Source: Candidatus Chloroploca sp. Khr17
Lineage (GTDB): Bacteria > Chloroflexota > Chloroflexia > Chloroflexales > Chloroflexaceae
DNA: 35,028 bases
Reading direction: 5' to 3'
Assembly (NCBI RefSeq): GCF_004138165.1
Contig: NZ_RYFF01000040.1
Coordinates: 1-35,028, forward strand
Each line of letters starts with the position of its first letter. Positions within the stretch are counted from its first letter, which is position 1. The position numbers and the translations under genes were made by a program. Of this stretch, positions 15,607-25,300 are shown piece after piece. The notes under the pieces were generated by a model, which was given only the letters and a program-made list of their open reading frames with translations, ran no database searches and was not told the DNA's origin.

Positions 15607-15683
15607 TTTACATTCTTTTAAATATGTGATATTTAGCAACTAAAACTATTTAATTTAGATCGATTTTATGATTGTCATATACA
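15607..15683 (+). promoter_or_regulatory. AT-rich promoter zone of the second NTPase gene
   Basis: The best pair is TTTACA (15607-15612), a 17-bp spacer and TATTTA (15630-15635). A second option is TTAGAT (15655-15660), 17 bp, TATACA (15678-15683), which would start transcription about 10 bases before the ATG. Which one is used cannot be told from the sequence. Confidence 0.4.
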
Positions 15684-15699
15684 GTAAATTCCATTAGTC

Positions 15700-18600
15700 A
15701 TGCCAGACGAGACTGACGAGAGCCGTCGCACTGCAAGCCCGTACTCCACGGGCGGAGGTGGCACGCGCCTTGAGCACCGACTCGGGGCGGTGCTGCTGGT
15801 TCGTCTACTCACGGCTGAGCCTATGCTCGAGTTGGGCGAGCGGGCACCGGAGCGCGTCGCGTTCCAACAGTCCCCGGCAACAAGCGTGGATGACCTTGTC
15901 GCCACAGCATCCACTGCGGCAGGGACTTCCCTTCGCCTTGAGATCGCCGTGCGCCGCTCGCCGAAGTTCATCAGGAGCGACGAGAAGACTAAAGAGCTCG
16001 TTGTAGCACTGGTTCGAGCGGATCTCGACGCCGAGCATGCTTCCGAGCCACTCGTAGAGCGCCGGCTTGCAGTCGCCGTCTCCGGCCAGCAAACGCACTC
16101 GCACGAGATCGCCGAGCTCGCTGTTGTCGCTCGAGGTCAGTCGACCGCCGAAGAGTTCATCGAACTTATTCGCACGCCGGGTAGGTTTGCGATCCACAGT
16201 CGGCTCGATCATCTCATCGACATGGTTGCCGCCGCCCTGTCCGAGATCTTCGACAAAGATGCTGGAACCCCCGAACACCGGTGTTGGAGCTTGCTCCGCC
16301 GGCTGTGGATCATGCAAGTCGATCTGGAGACCGGTCACGAGGGTGACTGGACTCGCCTGGTCAGCGACCTGAAGCGGGTTGCGCTCGATCCATCAAATGA
16401 AGCAGCCGTCGCTCTTCGCGATCGGATCGAGCAGCTGTCCGCTGAGTTTGCGCGAAGCGCTGCCGTGGTCGACGCCGCATTGCTGCGCCGACGGCTCCAC
16501 GGCCACATCCGTCCGGACGCACACGTACCGCCAGTTGGCTGGACGCGCCTGCTCGCACTCGATGAGCAAGCCCGCCTAGCAGTGGCGCGTTCACTCATCG
16601 GGGCCGGATCGACATCGTTGAAGCTGCCGCGTCGCGCGATCCGCGAGGAACTCGCAGCTGCGATGACGGTCGACGGCGACCTCATCGTCACGGGTGACTC
16701 TGGCGTTGGCAAGAGCGCCTTGGTGATGGATGCCATCGAACCGGGTGAGTTGGACGTAAACCGTCAAGCGATTGCCCTCAACTTGCGGCACCTACCAGCT
16801 AGCCAACTGGAGCTACTCGGACTGCTCTCCACTCCATTCGAGGACCTCTTCTCGGAACTGACTGCTCCCGACCGTCTCCTCGTTATTGACTCAGCAGAGG
16901 CAGCCGTCGAAGACCATAGGGATGCCTTCTCCTACTTGCTTCGCAGCGCGCGGGGCGCGGGCCTCAAGGTGATCGCTATTGCAGCGACCGAAGGAGTCGA
17001 CACCGTCACTCAATTGATGACATCCGGGCCACGCCAATTCACGGTTCAAGGACTCGACGATGACGAGCTTGCAACTGCCGCTTCGCACATCCCCGTCCTT
17101 CAGCGACTCGTCGACAACCCGCGTGCTCGCGAGCTCCTGCGCCGACCAATCGTCATCGAGCTGTTCGCGCGAGCCAACGATCCTGGCTTGCCTCTCAGCG
17201 AGGCGCAGGCACTCGACCACATTTGGCATCACCTTGTGCGAAATGACGAGCGGCGCAATATGGGAGCGCCCGATGCCCGCGAGCAAGTCATGTTGCGACT
17301 GGCTGTTCATGCGGTGCGGAGAGGTGATGTCGACGACCTGCTGGCACGGCTCGATTATACTGCCGTCGACGGCCTCCGACGGAGCGGGCTGCTCCTCCCC
17401 GCCAGCCGCCTTCCATGGGAACGGGCACCTGCCTTCAAGCATGATCTTCTGCGCGCCTACTCTCTCGCTCGTTGGCTCCTCTCAGAACGCGATCTTGTAG
17501 CCGCCCTGACGGCGATTGGCGCACCGCGGTGGACTTTAGCGTCGGCGCGACTCGCCTGCGAGATCGTCTTGTCTGCGCCGGATGAGCCGGCGCACCCACG
17601 AGCCGGCAGGTATGCTCGGCTCCAAACAGGGATCGATGCGATCGCCGATGCTGGCGGGGGTGAACGATGGTCCGACGTCCCGGTCGAAGCACTCCTGGTG
17701 ATGCCGGACGGCGACGAGCTACTCAAGGACGCGTGGCCGACGCTCCTCGACAACAAGGCTCACGGGCTCGCGCGCTTGATTCGCATCCTGCACGGCCGGC
17801 ACCAGCGCAAAGGGATACTCGACACTATCATCGCTGAACCGGTGATCTCCCAACTTCTCGACGTTGGAACGCCACAGACACTGGCCAAGGAAGTCAATGA
17901 GCTGATCCGTGACTGGCTGCGGGCACACGTGCATCAAGGCACCCCCGTCGGTCAACTAACACGAGTTGCATTACGCGACGCCATCCTCGACCAGTGCGCG
18001 AAGAAGGAGCGTGTACTCGACGAGCAAGAAGCCACCCGACAAGCCCAACTGGCTGCACGAACGCCAGAGGAGATCGCAGCTGACGAAGAGCGATGGAGGA
18101 ACCTGGCGTCAATCAGTAGCGTATCGGCGTCGCGGCACCGCCGTCGACGGCCCGAACCCACACGACACCGCCCACACATGTGGATCCGCGACGCCCAGGT
18201 CGAGCATCTCGCTTTGCTAGGGCCAGACCTCGGGCCGGAAGGCGAGGCGATCCTGCGACGTATCGCCGAGGACGAACCGCACTCACTCGATCACGCAGTC
18301 GAGCCGCTCTTCGCCGGTCACAGCCTTTCTGCCTACGACTCGAAGCTCCTCATCGACCTCGCGGCCGCGTACTACATCGAAGAGGAGGATGACGGCTTCG
18401 GGTGGTCCGGTGGAGTCCACGATGATGGCATCCGCAATCACCGATTCGGAGGAATCTGGTCACCATTTGCATCTTTCACAAAGGGACCTTTCCTCGCATT
18501 GTTCCGAGCTGACTACCGCGGCGGTGTCACATTCCTGAACCGGATGCTCGACCAGGCAGCTCGACACCGCGTCCGCATGCTCTCGATCCATCGCTACGGC

Positions 18601-20808
18601 TACCCTGCTGAGGAAGATCGACCCGGCACGAAGTACGTGCTCTCCATCACCGGTGAGCCACGCGAGTACATTGGTGATGGCAACGTCTGGGTCTGGTACC
18701 GGGGTATGGGTACCGGGCCATATCCCTGCATGAGCGCGTTGCAAGCGCTTGAGTTTGTGACCGAGGAGTACATCCGCGTTGGCATTTCGCCTCACGTCCT
18801 GACAACGATCATGCTCAAAGGTTCGCATAACTTGGCGATGCCGGCGCTGGCCCTCGGCGTGTTGGTTCGGCACCTGGAGATCGCTGGAGAGGCAATTGAT
18901 CCGTACCTCGTGGAGCCCATGGTCTGGCTGCTGGAGTCCTCCCGCGCGGTTAATGACCGAATGGACGGCCTCGCGGCACGGGTTCCCGAGCTACCTAACC
19001 CCGAGCGCCGGGGATGGAGCCTCCGCGAAGTGAGTATGATGCTGACACTTGGCGCAGAAGGCGACCGCATCGTTCATTTGAAGGCGCTCGGCAAACGATT
19101 GCTGGCCAACGCCGTCGCCAGAGTTGGGGACGACTCGTCGACTGGTGCGCACGAGCATCTCGCCGCTGTTCGAATATGGGCCTCGGCCCTCGACCGAGCC
19201 GCATACGATGTGAGGCAAGAGGGCGACCGCTTACTGATCCAGCTGGCTCGCGATCCAGAAGTTGAGCAAGTGCTGGGAGACAGTAACGCCGATCTTCGCC
19301 GAACGAACGACGCCATGGGGCTGACACTTCGGCACGCGCACGTGCGCGATAACGGCGGTCGCGCCCCTGACATCCATGCCGAAGCGCTTGCTGCAGACAT
19401 TGCCCTTGCGAGACAACTGCTAGACAAGCCTCCTCAGTCCGTAGGCTTCTCGGCGGACGGATCAGTCGCAGCTGCAGCTTCGGCAGTCGAGTTGCACCTC
19501 AGCGGCCGGAGCGCCGTCGCTGACGACGATCTGGCCTGGAGCGCGACGGTCCTCCTGCAAGTCGCAGCTAGCATTGCTGAAACCTCGGTCGATCGCTTTG
19601 ATGACTCCTTCTTCAGCCAGGGAGCCGATCGGTCTGCTGCGCGATCGTTGCCGTTTCTACTGCTACCTGCGGCACATAGCCTGCGAGCGGCGCTTGGCGT
19701 CCAGGGAACCGATGACGTGAATGAACTCATCGAGCTCAACCGTGCAGTTTCGGTGAGGGGAGCGAGCGAGGTGCGACTTGCCTACGCTCGTGCGCTCGAC
19801 GCTGTATGGAGCGCACCTTGCGACACGACACACCTACACGGCCGGTGCCACCACAGCATCGCCCTTGATCTTGTCACAGAGTCCTTCTTAGACTCCGTGA
19901 AAAGCCCATGGGACACCAAGGCGCAACGACAGCCGGTCGTCAGACTGGACCCACCCGAGGCCAGCACACTCGACACCTTGAATGGAGAAAATATCTATGC
20001 TCAGAGGCTCATACCCGCGCTACGAGCGATGGGTGCTGCGGCCATCAGCTCTGCGTGCTGCCGGGACGACGCACGAGCGGCGTTGCGCTCCCTCCTTGCA
20101 GCGTATCAGCGGGCGATGCTGACCTATGAGCACGGGTATAACCACAGCCAGAGCGACGCGCTCGTGGCTGCACGGGCAGCCCTGTGGCAGGCGATCGACG
20201 AGCGCGATGACGTCGTGCTCGACTACGTCCGGAACTATGTCTCGAACGCGCGCGTACTGGCCGAAGCACTACAGGCCCTTGCGGCGGCGGCGGAGGAGCG
20301 GGCGGAGGCCGGTCAGCACGCCTGCCGGCTCTGGCCGAGCGTCATGGATCTCGTACTCGACACGGCAGAGGCGAACTCGGAGCTCTTCACAGAGCACACC
20401 TGGGGGGACTACGCCGAGGCAGCTTTGATCCCAAACTCGGCCGCCGGGAGGAGTTACATCACGATCGAATTGGCGGGACAGCCGTACCGCTGGCGAGATC
20501 TTCTCACCTGGGGGTCCCAGGTAGACCGATGGCTAAGAGCGATCACCGGCAGTCGTATGAGCATCGATCATCTCGTGATCGCGGTACGGGATCTCGATGT
20601 TGCGAATCAGGTTGAACAAGGTCTCCGTTGGATCGAGCGAATAGTTGCCAAGAGCGGCGTCAACTGCGCCTCGACGTTCACGCTGCCCGAGTGGCTCCAC
20701 GAACGCCGAGCGGATCTCGTCACCGACGATCAGATCACTCGCTGGCAGCGGGTTGTCGACCTGCTTGTCGTCGCCGGTGACAGCCGAGTCTCTGATCTGG
20801 CTGATTGA
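15700..20808 (+). CDS. Giant P-loop NTPase with restriction-endonuclease-like N-terminus
   Basis: 1702 aa. The N-terminal 110 residues (YSTGGGGTRLEHRLGAVLL, then VDDLVATA, then LRLEIAVRRSPKF) resemble a type seen in large actinobacterial proteins and, in layout, the Cap4/DUF4297-like PD-(D/E)XK nucleases (Asp64/65, then ExxVRR where a nuclease would have (E/Q)xK). The usual Lys is Arg, so activity is uncertain. The NTPase has Walker A GDSGVGKS (332-339) and Walker B LLVIDS (about 393-398). About 1250 helical residues follow without known repeats; they probably sense the trigger. Fits a STAND/Avs-like defence protein. The ATG at 15700 has no Shine-Dalgarno, and a -10-like TATACA lies close upstream, so translation may be leaderless. 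GC-rich codons unlike the first NTPase suggest a different donor, perhaps actinobacterial. Confidence 0.7.
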   Translation: MPDETDESRRTASPYSTGGGGTRLEHRLGAVLLVRLLTAEPMLELGERAPERVAFQQSPATSVDDLVATASTAAGTSLRLEIAVRRSPKFIRSDEKTKELVVALVRADLDAEHASEPLVERRLAVAVSGQQTHSHEIAELAVVARGQSTAEEFIELIRTPGRFAIHSRLDHLIDMVAAALSEIFDKDAGTPEHRCWSLLRRLWIMQVDLETGHEGDWTRLVSDLKRVALDPSNEAAVALRDRIEQLSAEFARSAAVVDAALLRRRLHGHIRPDAHVPPVGWTRLLALDEQARLAVARSLIGAGSTSLKLPRRAIREELAAAMTVDGDLIVTGDSGVGKSALVMDAIEPGELDVNRQAIALNLRHLPASQLELLGLLSTPFEDLFSELTAPDRLLVIDSAEAAVEDHRDAFSYLLRSARGAGLKVIAIAATEGVDTVTQLMTSGPRQFTVQGLDDDELATAASHIPVLQRLVDNPRARELLRRPIVIELFARANDPGLPLSEAQALDHIWHHLVRNDERRNMGAPDAREQVMLRLAVHAVRRGDVDDLLARLDYTAVDGLRRSGLLLPASRLPWERAPAFKHDLLRAYSLARWLLSERDLVAALTAIGAPRWTLASARLACEIVLSAPDEPAHPRAGRYARLQTGIDAIADAGGGERWSDVPVEALLVMPDGDELLKDAWPTLLDNKAHGLARLIRILHGRHQRKGILDTIIAEPVISQLLDVGTPQTLAKEVNELIRDWLRAHVHQGTPVGQLTRVALRDAILDQCAKKERVLDEQEATRQAQLAARTPEEIAADEERWRNLASISSVSASRHRRRRPEPTRHRPHMWIRDAQVEHLALLGPDLGPEGEAILRRIAEDEPHSLDHAVEPLFAGHSLSAYDSKLLIDLAAAYYIEEEDDGFGWSGGVHDDGIRNHRFGGIWSPFASFTKGPFLALFRADYRGGVTFLNRMLDQAARHRVRMLSIHRYGYPAEEDRPGTKYVLSITGEPREYIGDGNVWVWYRGMGTGPYPCMSALQALEFVTEEYIRVGISPHVLTTIMLKGSHNLAMPALALGVLVRHLEIAGEAIDPYLVEPMVWLLESSRAVNDRMDGLAARVPELPNPERRGWSLREVSMMLTLGAEGDRIVHLKALGKRLLANAVARVGDDSSTGAHEHLAAVRIWASALDRAAYDVRQEGDRLLIQLARDPEVEQVLGDSNADLRRTNDAMGLTLRHAHVRDNGGRAPDIHAEALAADIALARQLLDKPPQSVGFSADGSVAAAASAVELHLSGRSAVADDDLAWSATVLLQVAASIAETSVDRFDDSFFSQGADRSAARSLPFLLLPAAHSLRAALGVQGTDDVNELIELNRAVSVRGASEVRLAYARALDAVWSAPCDTTHLHGRCHHSIALDLVTESFLDSVKSPWDTKAQRQPVVRLDPPEASTLDTLNGENIYAQRLIPALRAMGAAAISSACCRDDARAALRSLLAAYQRAMLTYEHGYNHSQSDALVAARAALWQAIDERDDVVLDYVRNYVSNARVLAEALQALAAAAEERAEAGQHACRLWPSVMDLVLDTAEANSELFTEHTWGDYAEAALIPNSAAGRSYITIELAGQPYRWRDLLTWGSQVDRWLRAITGSRMSIDHLVIAVRDLDVANQVEQGLRWIERIVAKSGVNCASTFTLPEWLHERRADLVTDDQITRWQRVVDLLVVAGDSRVSDLAD

Positions 20809-21113
20809 TAGTCCGCCAACAACGCCCCAAAACGCTGCGGCTACCTGACCAGTGGCGTTACGCACTGGCAGTTATAGGAAGGCTGAGAAGTGTCGATACC
20901 GAGAGTTTCGACATGTACCTGACGCGGAAAGGTGGCGCTGGATGGAAGAAGCAATCAGCTTGTTTCAGAGCTTTTTCACACCATGCTCTACTTGAGACAC
21001 CTTGTCCTCGCCGGACTGGCGGTGTGTCCAACAAGACGTTGCATCTGACGGCGATTCGCGCCGCTGCTGAGCGTCGGCACGTTGGGCAGCATGTTCTGTT
21101 CATACCTAGCCCA
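20809..21113. other. Intergenic region with inverted repeats, one attC-like
   Basis: No gene seen. CCAGTG/CACTGG (20849-20854, 20863-20868) forms a short hairpin about 40 bases past the NTPase stop. TGTCGA/TCGACA (20891-20896, 20908-20913) is a second. Segment 21026-21087 begins with GTCCAAC and ends with GTTGGGC, with GACG/CGTC and CGGCG/CGCCG inside, a layout similar to integron attC sites. Confidence 0.4.
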
Positions 21114-22100
21114 CTACCACCCATCCCACGCTGGGCTGTCAGCCTGAAAACGCGTGCGCAAAACAGGCCTCGGCTGCTCAAACCGTACCACCGCCTCCTC
21201 CAGATCCCACGGGCGCAGCGAGCGCGGGCGACCTTCCATGTCATACCAGACCCAGACGCTGCGCCCGTCAGGCAGGTACCGGCGCGGGTTCCAGGGGTGC
21301 CAGTGGGTGCCCGTGCCAAGGCTGAGCGTTGCGGTGGTGGTGAAGAAGGCGGGTAACAATGCGTGCTGCGTCCAGGCGCTCCAGATGGTTTCGAGGCGGG
21401 GCCAGCCCTGGTCGGTGATCCAGAGAAAGATGGTGTGCGTGGCGGGCGGCCAGGTGGTCTGGTCCCAGCGGGTGCGCCAGTTGCGGGCGCGCTGGGCGAG
21501 TTGGCGGGCGTCTTCGCTGCCGCTGTCGATCTCGACCACCAGGCGCATGATGCCGAGGCCCGGCGGTGGGGTGTAATCCGCGCCGAGGTACTCTGGGGCG
21601 TAGGCGTCGGGCCGCGTGCGCTGCGCGGGCAGCCCGTCGAGGTCGTAGCCAATCGCTGCGAGGCCGTCGCCGCGGGCGTCGCTGCCGCTGAAGGGCCGGA
21701 TCATCCAGCCCATGCCGCTGATGCCCAGGTCGGTGCGGATGTCTTCATACAGTGCGACGCCGAACCGGTTGGCGAGCAGCAGCCCTGGCCGCACGCGCGC
21801 GGCGACTGGGCGCACGGGCGCGAGGCGTGGGAAGCCCGCCTCGCGCAGCAGGCGGGCTCCGTGGCGCCCGAGTTGGTAGCCGCGCCCGTCAGAGATGGCG
21901 ATGGGCTGGATGTATTGCTCGGCCAGCCAGCGTGCGAGCCGTTCGGTGCGCGCTTGCCGACTGACGGCCTCGGGCCAGACGAGGGCGCAGAGGTCGTTTT
22001 CGCTGAGCAGGATGCTGTCGTTGAGCCGCTGGAGCATCAGCCGGGTGCGTTCGCCGAGGTTCGACCAGGTGACGCGGCGGCGTGATCGCGTGGTGGGCAT
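21114..22100 (-). CDS. Replication-relaxation (Replic_Relax) family protein
   Basis: 328 aa. The N-terminal 100 residues form a winged-helix-like region (LMLQRLNDSILLSENDLCAL, ARWLAEQYIQPI, YQLGRHGARLL), typical of Replic_Relax proteins of plasmids and conjugative elements. The second half holds IMRLVVEIDSGSEDARQLAQ, the family's 'vEiD.gse' strand, and THTIFLWITDQG. Such proteins are linked to plasmid replication and DNA processing for transfer, but their chemistry is not settled. The ATG at 22100 has AAAGGA 10 nt upstream; the frame is open 14 codons further but that part is repeat DNA. It is the last gene of the transfer operon in this window, 216 bases after the coupling protein gene. Confidence 0.75.
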   Translation of the reverse strand: MPTTRSRRRVTWSNLGERTRLMLQRLNDSILLSENDLCALVWPEAVSRQARTERLARWLAEQYIQPIAISDGRGYQLGRHGARLLREAGFPRLAPVRPVAARVRPGLLLANRFGVALYEDIRTDLGISGMGWMIRPFSGSDARGDGLAAIGYDLDGLPAQRTRPDAYAPEYLGADYTPPPGLGIMRLVVEIDSGSEDARQLAQRARNWRTRWDQTTWPPATHTIFLWITDQGWPRLETIWSAWTQHALLPAFFTTTATLSLGTGTHWHPWNPRRYLPDGRSVWVWYDMEGRPRSLRPWDLEEAVVRFEQPRPVLRTRFQADSPAWDGW

Positions 22101-22131
22101 GGGCGATGGATCCTTTGCTGCTGATGGGCTG

Positions 22132-22196
22132 GGCCGAAGCATCCGCCGTCGCAGGGTTCGCCGAAGGCGAACCCTGCGGCGGCGGGTGCTTCGGCC
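22132..22196. repeat. Long hairpin, 31-bp arms with two mismatches and a 3-nt loop
   Basis: GGCCGAAGCATCCGCCGTCG and the rest of the left arm (22132-22162) pair with 22166-22196 across a GAA loop. It lies in the gap between the coupling protein gene and the replication-relaxation gene. There is no T-run on either strand, so it is not a standard terminator. A pair of direct repeats (22208-22235 and 22263-22290) follows next to it. Confidence 0.8.
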
Positions 22197-22316
22197 TTAC
22201 GTCGACGGCGTGCGCTGGCGGGCCTGGGATGGCGGTGGCGTGCGCTGCGGCGCGGCCTTCCGGCGTACGCTGGCGGGCCTGGGATGGCGGGCCTGAGACG
22301 ACGGTGGTGGGCGCAT

Positions 22317-25300
22317 CTACGGGGGAGCCTGTCGTCTCGCCGGTGGGCCGGGCACGGCGGGCGGGGTGACGGCGGGGCCAGTGGGTGGGCGGGACGCGTC
22401 GCGCGGCCGCCGTCCGCGATCCTGCTGGGCCATGCTGCGCTCGTCGGTGGGGTAGCGGCGTACCAGGGCGGCGACGTAGCAGGCGTTGATCAGGGGGTGG
22501 ACGCCGTCGCGCTGCTGGCTGAGTTGGGCCAGGTGTTGGTCGGCGGGGAGGGTGCGTGGGCGCTGCGCCAGGTGCTGGGCCTCGTGCTGGGCACGGCGGG
22601 TCGCGACCGCACGCAGTTGTTCGATCAGCTGCTGGATCACGGCCCAGGCCTGGTCGCTCAACTGGCTCGTCCTCATTCCTTGCCCCTCGGCGACCAGCGC
22701 GGCGCGGTGTTCCTGGTGGAGGGCGCTGAGCCATGCGTGGGCCACCGCGCGGTAGACCGTCTCGGGCAGCAGATCCGGGTGGGTCGCCAGCGCCTCGCGG
22801 ACGCCCTGCTCCAGCGCTTCGAGGGTGGCTAGGTCGAGCGCTTCGGCGGGCGAGGCGGGCGTGAAGGGGGGCCGTGCGGTCGGGGGGTGCGCGGGGGCGG
22901 GCTGCTCGGGCGGGCGTTCACGGGGGATGGCTGACATCAGGCCCATGTCGCGGCGTTCCACGGGAAACCGAATGAGCAACTCTTCGCGGGGTTTGACGCC
23001 GGTGAAGTCCTCGGGTTGAAGCCCCTGGTTGGCGTAGGCGTTGACCAGGTCGCGGGTGTCATCGCGGACGCCGCTCGTCAGGCACATGCCGCCGATCACG
23101 TTCAGCACGATGCCACCCAGCTTTTCGCCCAGTTGGTTCAGCCCCTGGTGCGCGCCAATCAGGCCGACGCCCATCGAGCGCGTGCGCGTCCACATGCGCT
23201 CGGCGTCTTCGGCGCGTTCGGCCTTCACGAACATCTGCACCTCGTCGACGAAGAGCGGCCAGTCCCAGCGTTGCTCCGGGTCGGTTTCGTCCTGCTGGGC
23301 GAAGGTCGCGCTGACGATGCTCTGGAAGAGCGCCGCGCCCCAGAAGGCGGCATTCGTGTCGCCGATCGTTTCGGGCACGAATTTCATGATCACGATTGCC
23401 TGCGCGCGCATCGCCGTGGTCAGGTCGATGGTCGACGCAGGCTGGCAAAGCAGGCGCTGGCCGGTCTCGGAGCCAACCAGGCCGGTCAGGCGGCGCTTGA
23501 GGCTGTCAATCGAGGTCTTGATCTTCTCCGGCATCGCGGGCACCTGCACCAGCCAATAGTCACGGATGGCGGTGTCGACGACCCGGCTGAGCACGTCGTC
23601 GCGGTAGGCGGGCGACAAGTAGAAGCGCTCGAGGTGCAGCAGCGTCGGCGTGCGCTCGCCTTCCAGCAGCGCGCTGAGGCCCATGAAGAGCGCTTGCTGC
23701 ATGCCCAGCGCCCCGGCCCAGATCTCCGGCTCGATGCGGGCGAAGATCTGGCCGATCTCGCCCGCGACGACATCGCGTGGTTTGGCACGGATGAGCCGTC
23801 GGTCAAAAGGGTTGAGGCACGGCACCCAGGCGGCGGTGGTGTCGATCACGATCACGCGGTCGTACGCTTCCGGGGGCAGAATGCGCAGCAGCCGGTCGCA
23901 CAGGTCGCCCTTGGCGTCAATCACCCCGCAGCCACCGCCGAGGCGAGCAATTTCAACGACCATCGTCTCGACCAGGCTGCTCTTGCCGCTGCCCATACTG
24001 CCCATCGTATCCCAGCCCTGCCGCAGGTCGCGCAGGGTCGGGCCGATCAGGGCCAGCGTGCCATCGCGCTGCTGGGCGTAGGCCAGGCCCAGCCGACTGC
24101 GGCCAAGTTCGTGTGGTGTGGCTGGGCGTGGCTGCACCTGGCGCGCCTCGGCGGCGGCGGCCTCGGCGGGACTGAGGAAAGCGGCGACGGGCGCAGGCAG
24201 GTGCTTGCTGCTGCGCCAGGCGAACAGCGTCTCCAGGTCGAGCGACGGCGGGTGCCAGAAGGCGGCCAATTCGTACGGGCCGAGGATGCTGCGCTGCGTG
24301 CCCGGTGCTGGGAAGACCGTCCAGCGTGCGCCCGGCCAGACCGGGGGCGGGGCGTGCGCCCGCAGCGTCGCCAGGCGGTCGCGGCCCCGTGCGGCGCGCC
24401 GACGGGGGCTGCACGCAAGGACGCCGAGCAGGCCAGCGAGGGCGCTGAGGCTGGTCAGCACCGGGGCGAGCACGCAGGAGGGCAGCGTCAGCGGGGCCAC
24501 GGGCAACGAGATGGCGAGGTGGGGCAGCGCCTGGGCCAACGCCAGGCCTGCTACCGCACCGGTCAGGCCCGCCACCACCGCCCCGCTGATCGTCAGCCCG
24601 CCCCAAGGCGGCAGCGGGGCCGTCCCGATCGTCGCGGGGGTGAGCGGGATGAACACGAAGCCCGGGGTGCGTCCAGGCAGCCGACTGCCGACCCGCCGGA
24701 GGCGCTGGCGAGCGTCGCCCGCCGGACGACTGAAGGTTTGCAGCGCGTGGTGCATCGCCCGCACCTGGCGCACGGCGGCCGCACGGGTCTGGGCCGCGAC
24801 GAGGCAGCGCACGACGACGTCGAAGCCGTGGTGCTCGACTTTGCGCACCAACGCCTCGTAGGCGGCGAGGTCTTCCGGGTTGACCGTACCCTGGATCTGG
24901 CCGATCTGGTCACGCAGCGGCGCACGCCAGTCGTCGTGCGGCGGCAGCGCACGCAGGATCAGCTCGTAGGCCGCGTAGGTGACGCCCTCCTGCCGGGTCA
25001 GCGCCGTCGCCAATGGCCCGAGCGGGTCGCCGCCGACGAACATCGCCAGGTCTTTGAGCGGGTAGGACGGCGACCGGGCCAGGATGTAGTCGGCGGAGCC
25101 AGCGAGACGCGGCCCGTCCGGCTCCTGGCACTGGGCGAACATCGTCGCGACATCATCGCTCGCCGGGCGGGTCGTCGTGCCCGGGGCCTCGCCGCTCACC
25201 AGGTTGCGCAGGGCGTCGGTGCTAGCGAGCTGGGCAGCCTGCTGGGTGGGGGTCCGCACGGCCAGGCGCACCCGCTGATCCGCCATGCCATTGACCAGGG

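Larger units (their letters stand above)
14964..15699. other. Intergenic region with transposase remnant, repeated element and AT-rich promoter zone
   Basis: Apart from the transposase fragment, the second copy of the 21-bp repeat (15422-15442), and a strongly AT-rich stretch (about 15595-15695) in front of the second NTPase gene, I see no gene here. A TATCAT hexamer at 15485-15490 stands about 63 bp past the repeat, the same layout as copy 1. Confidence 0.5.
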
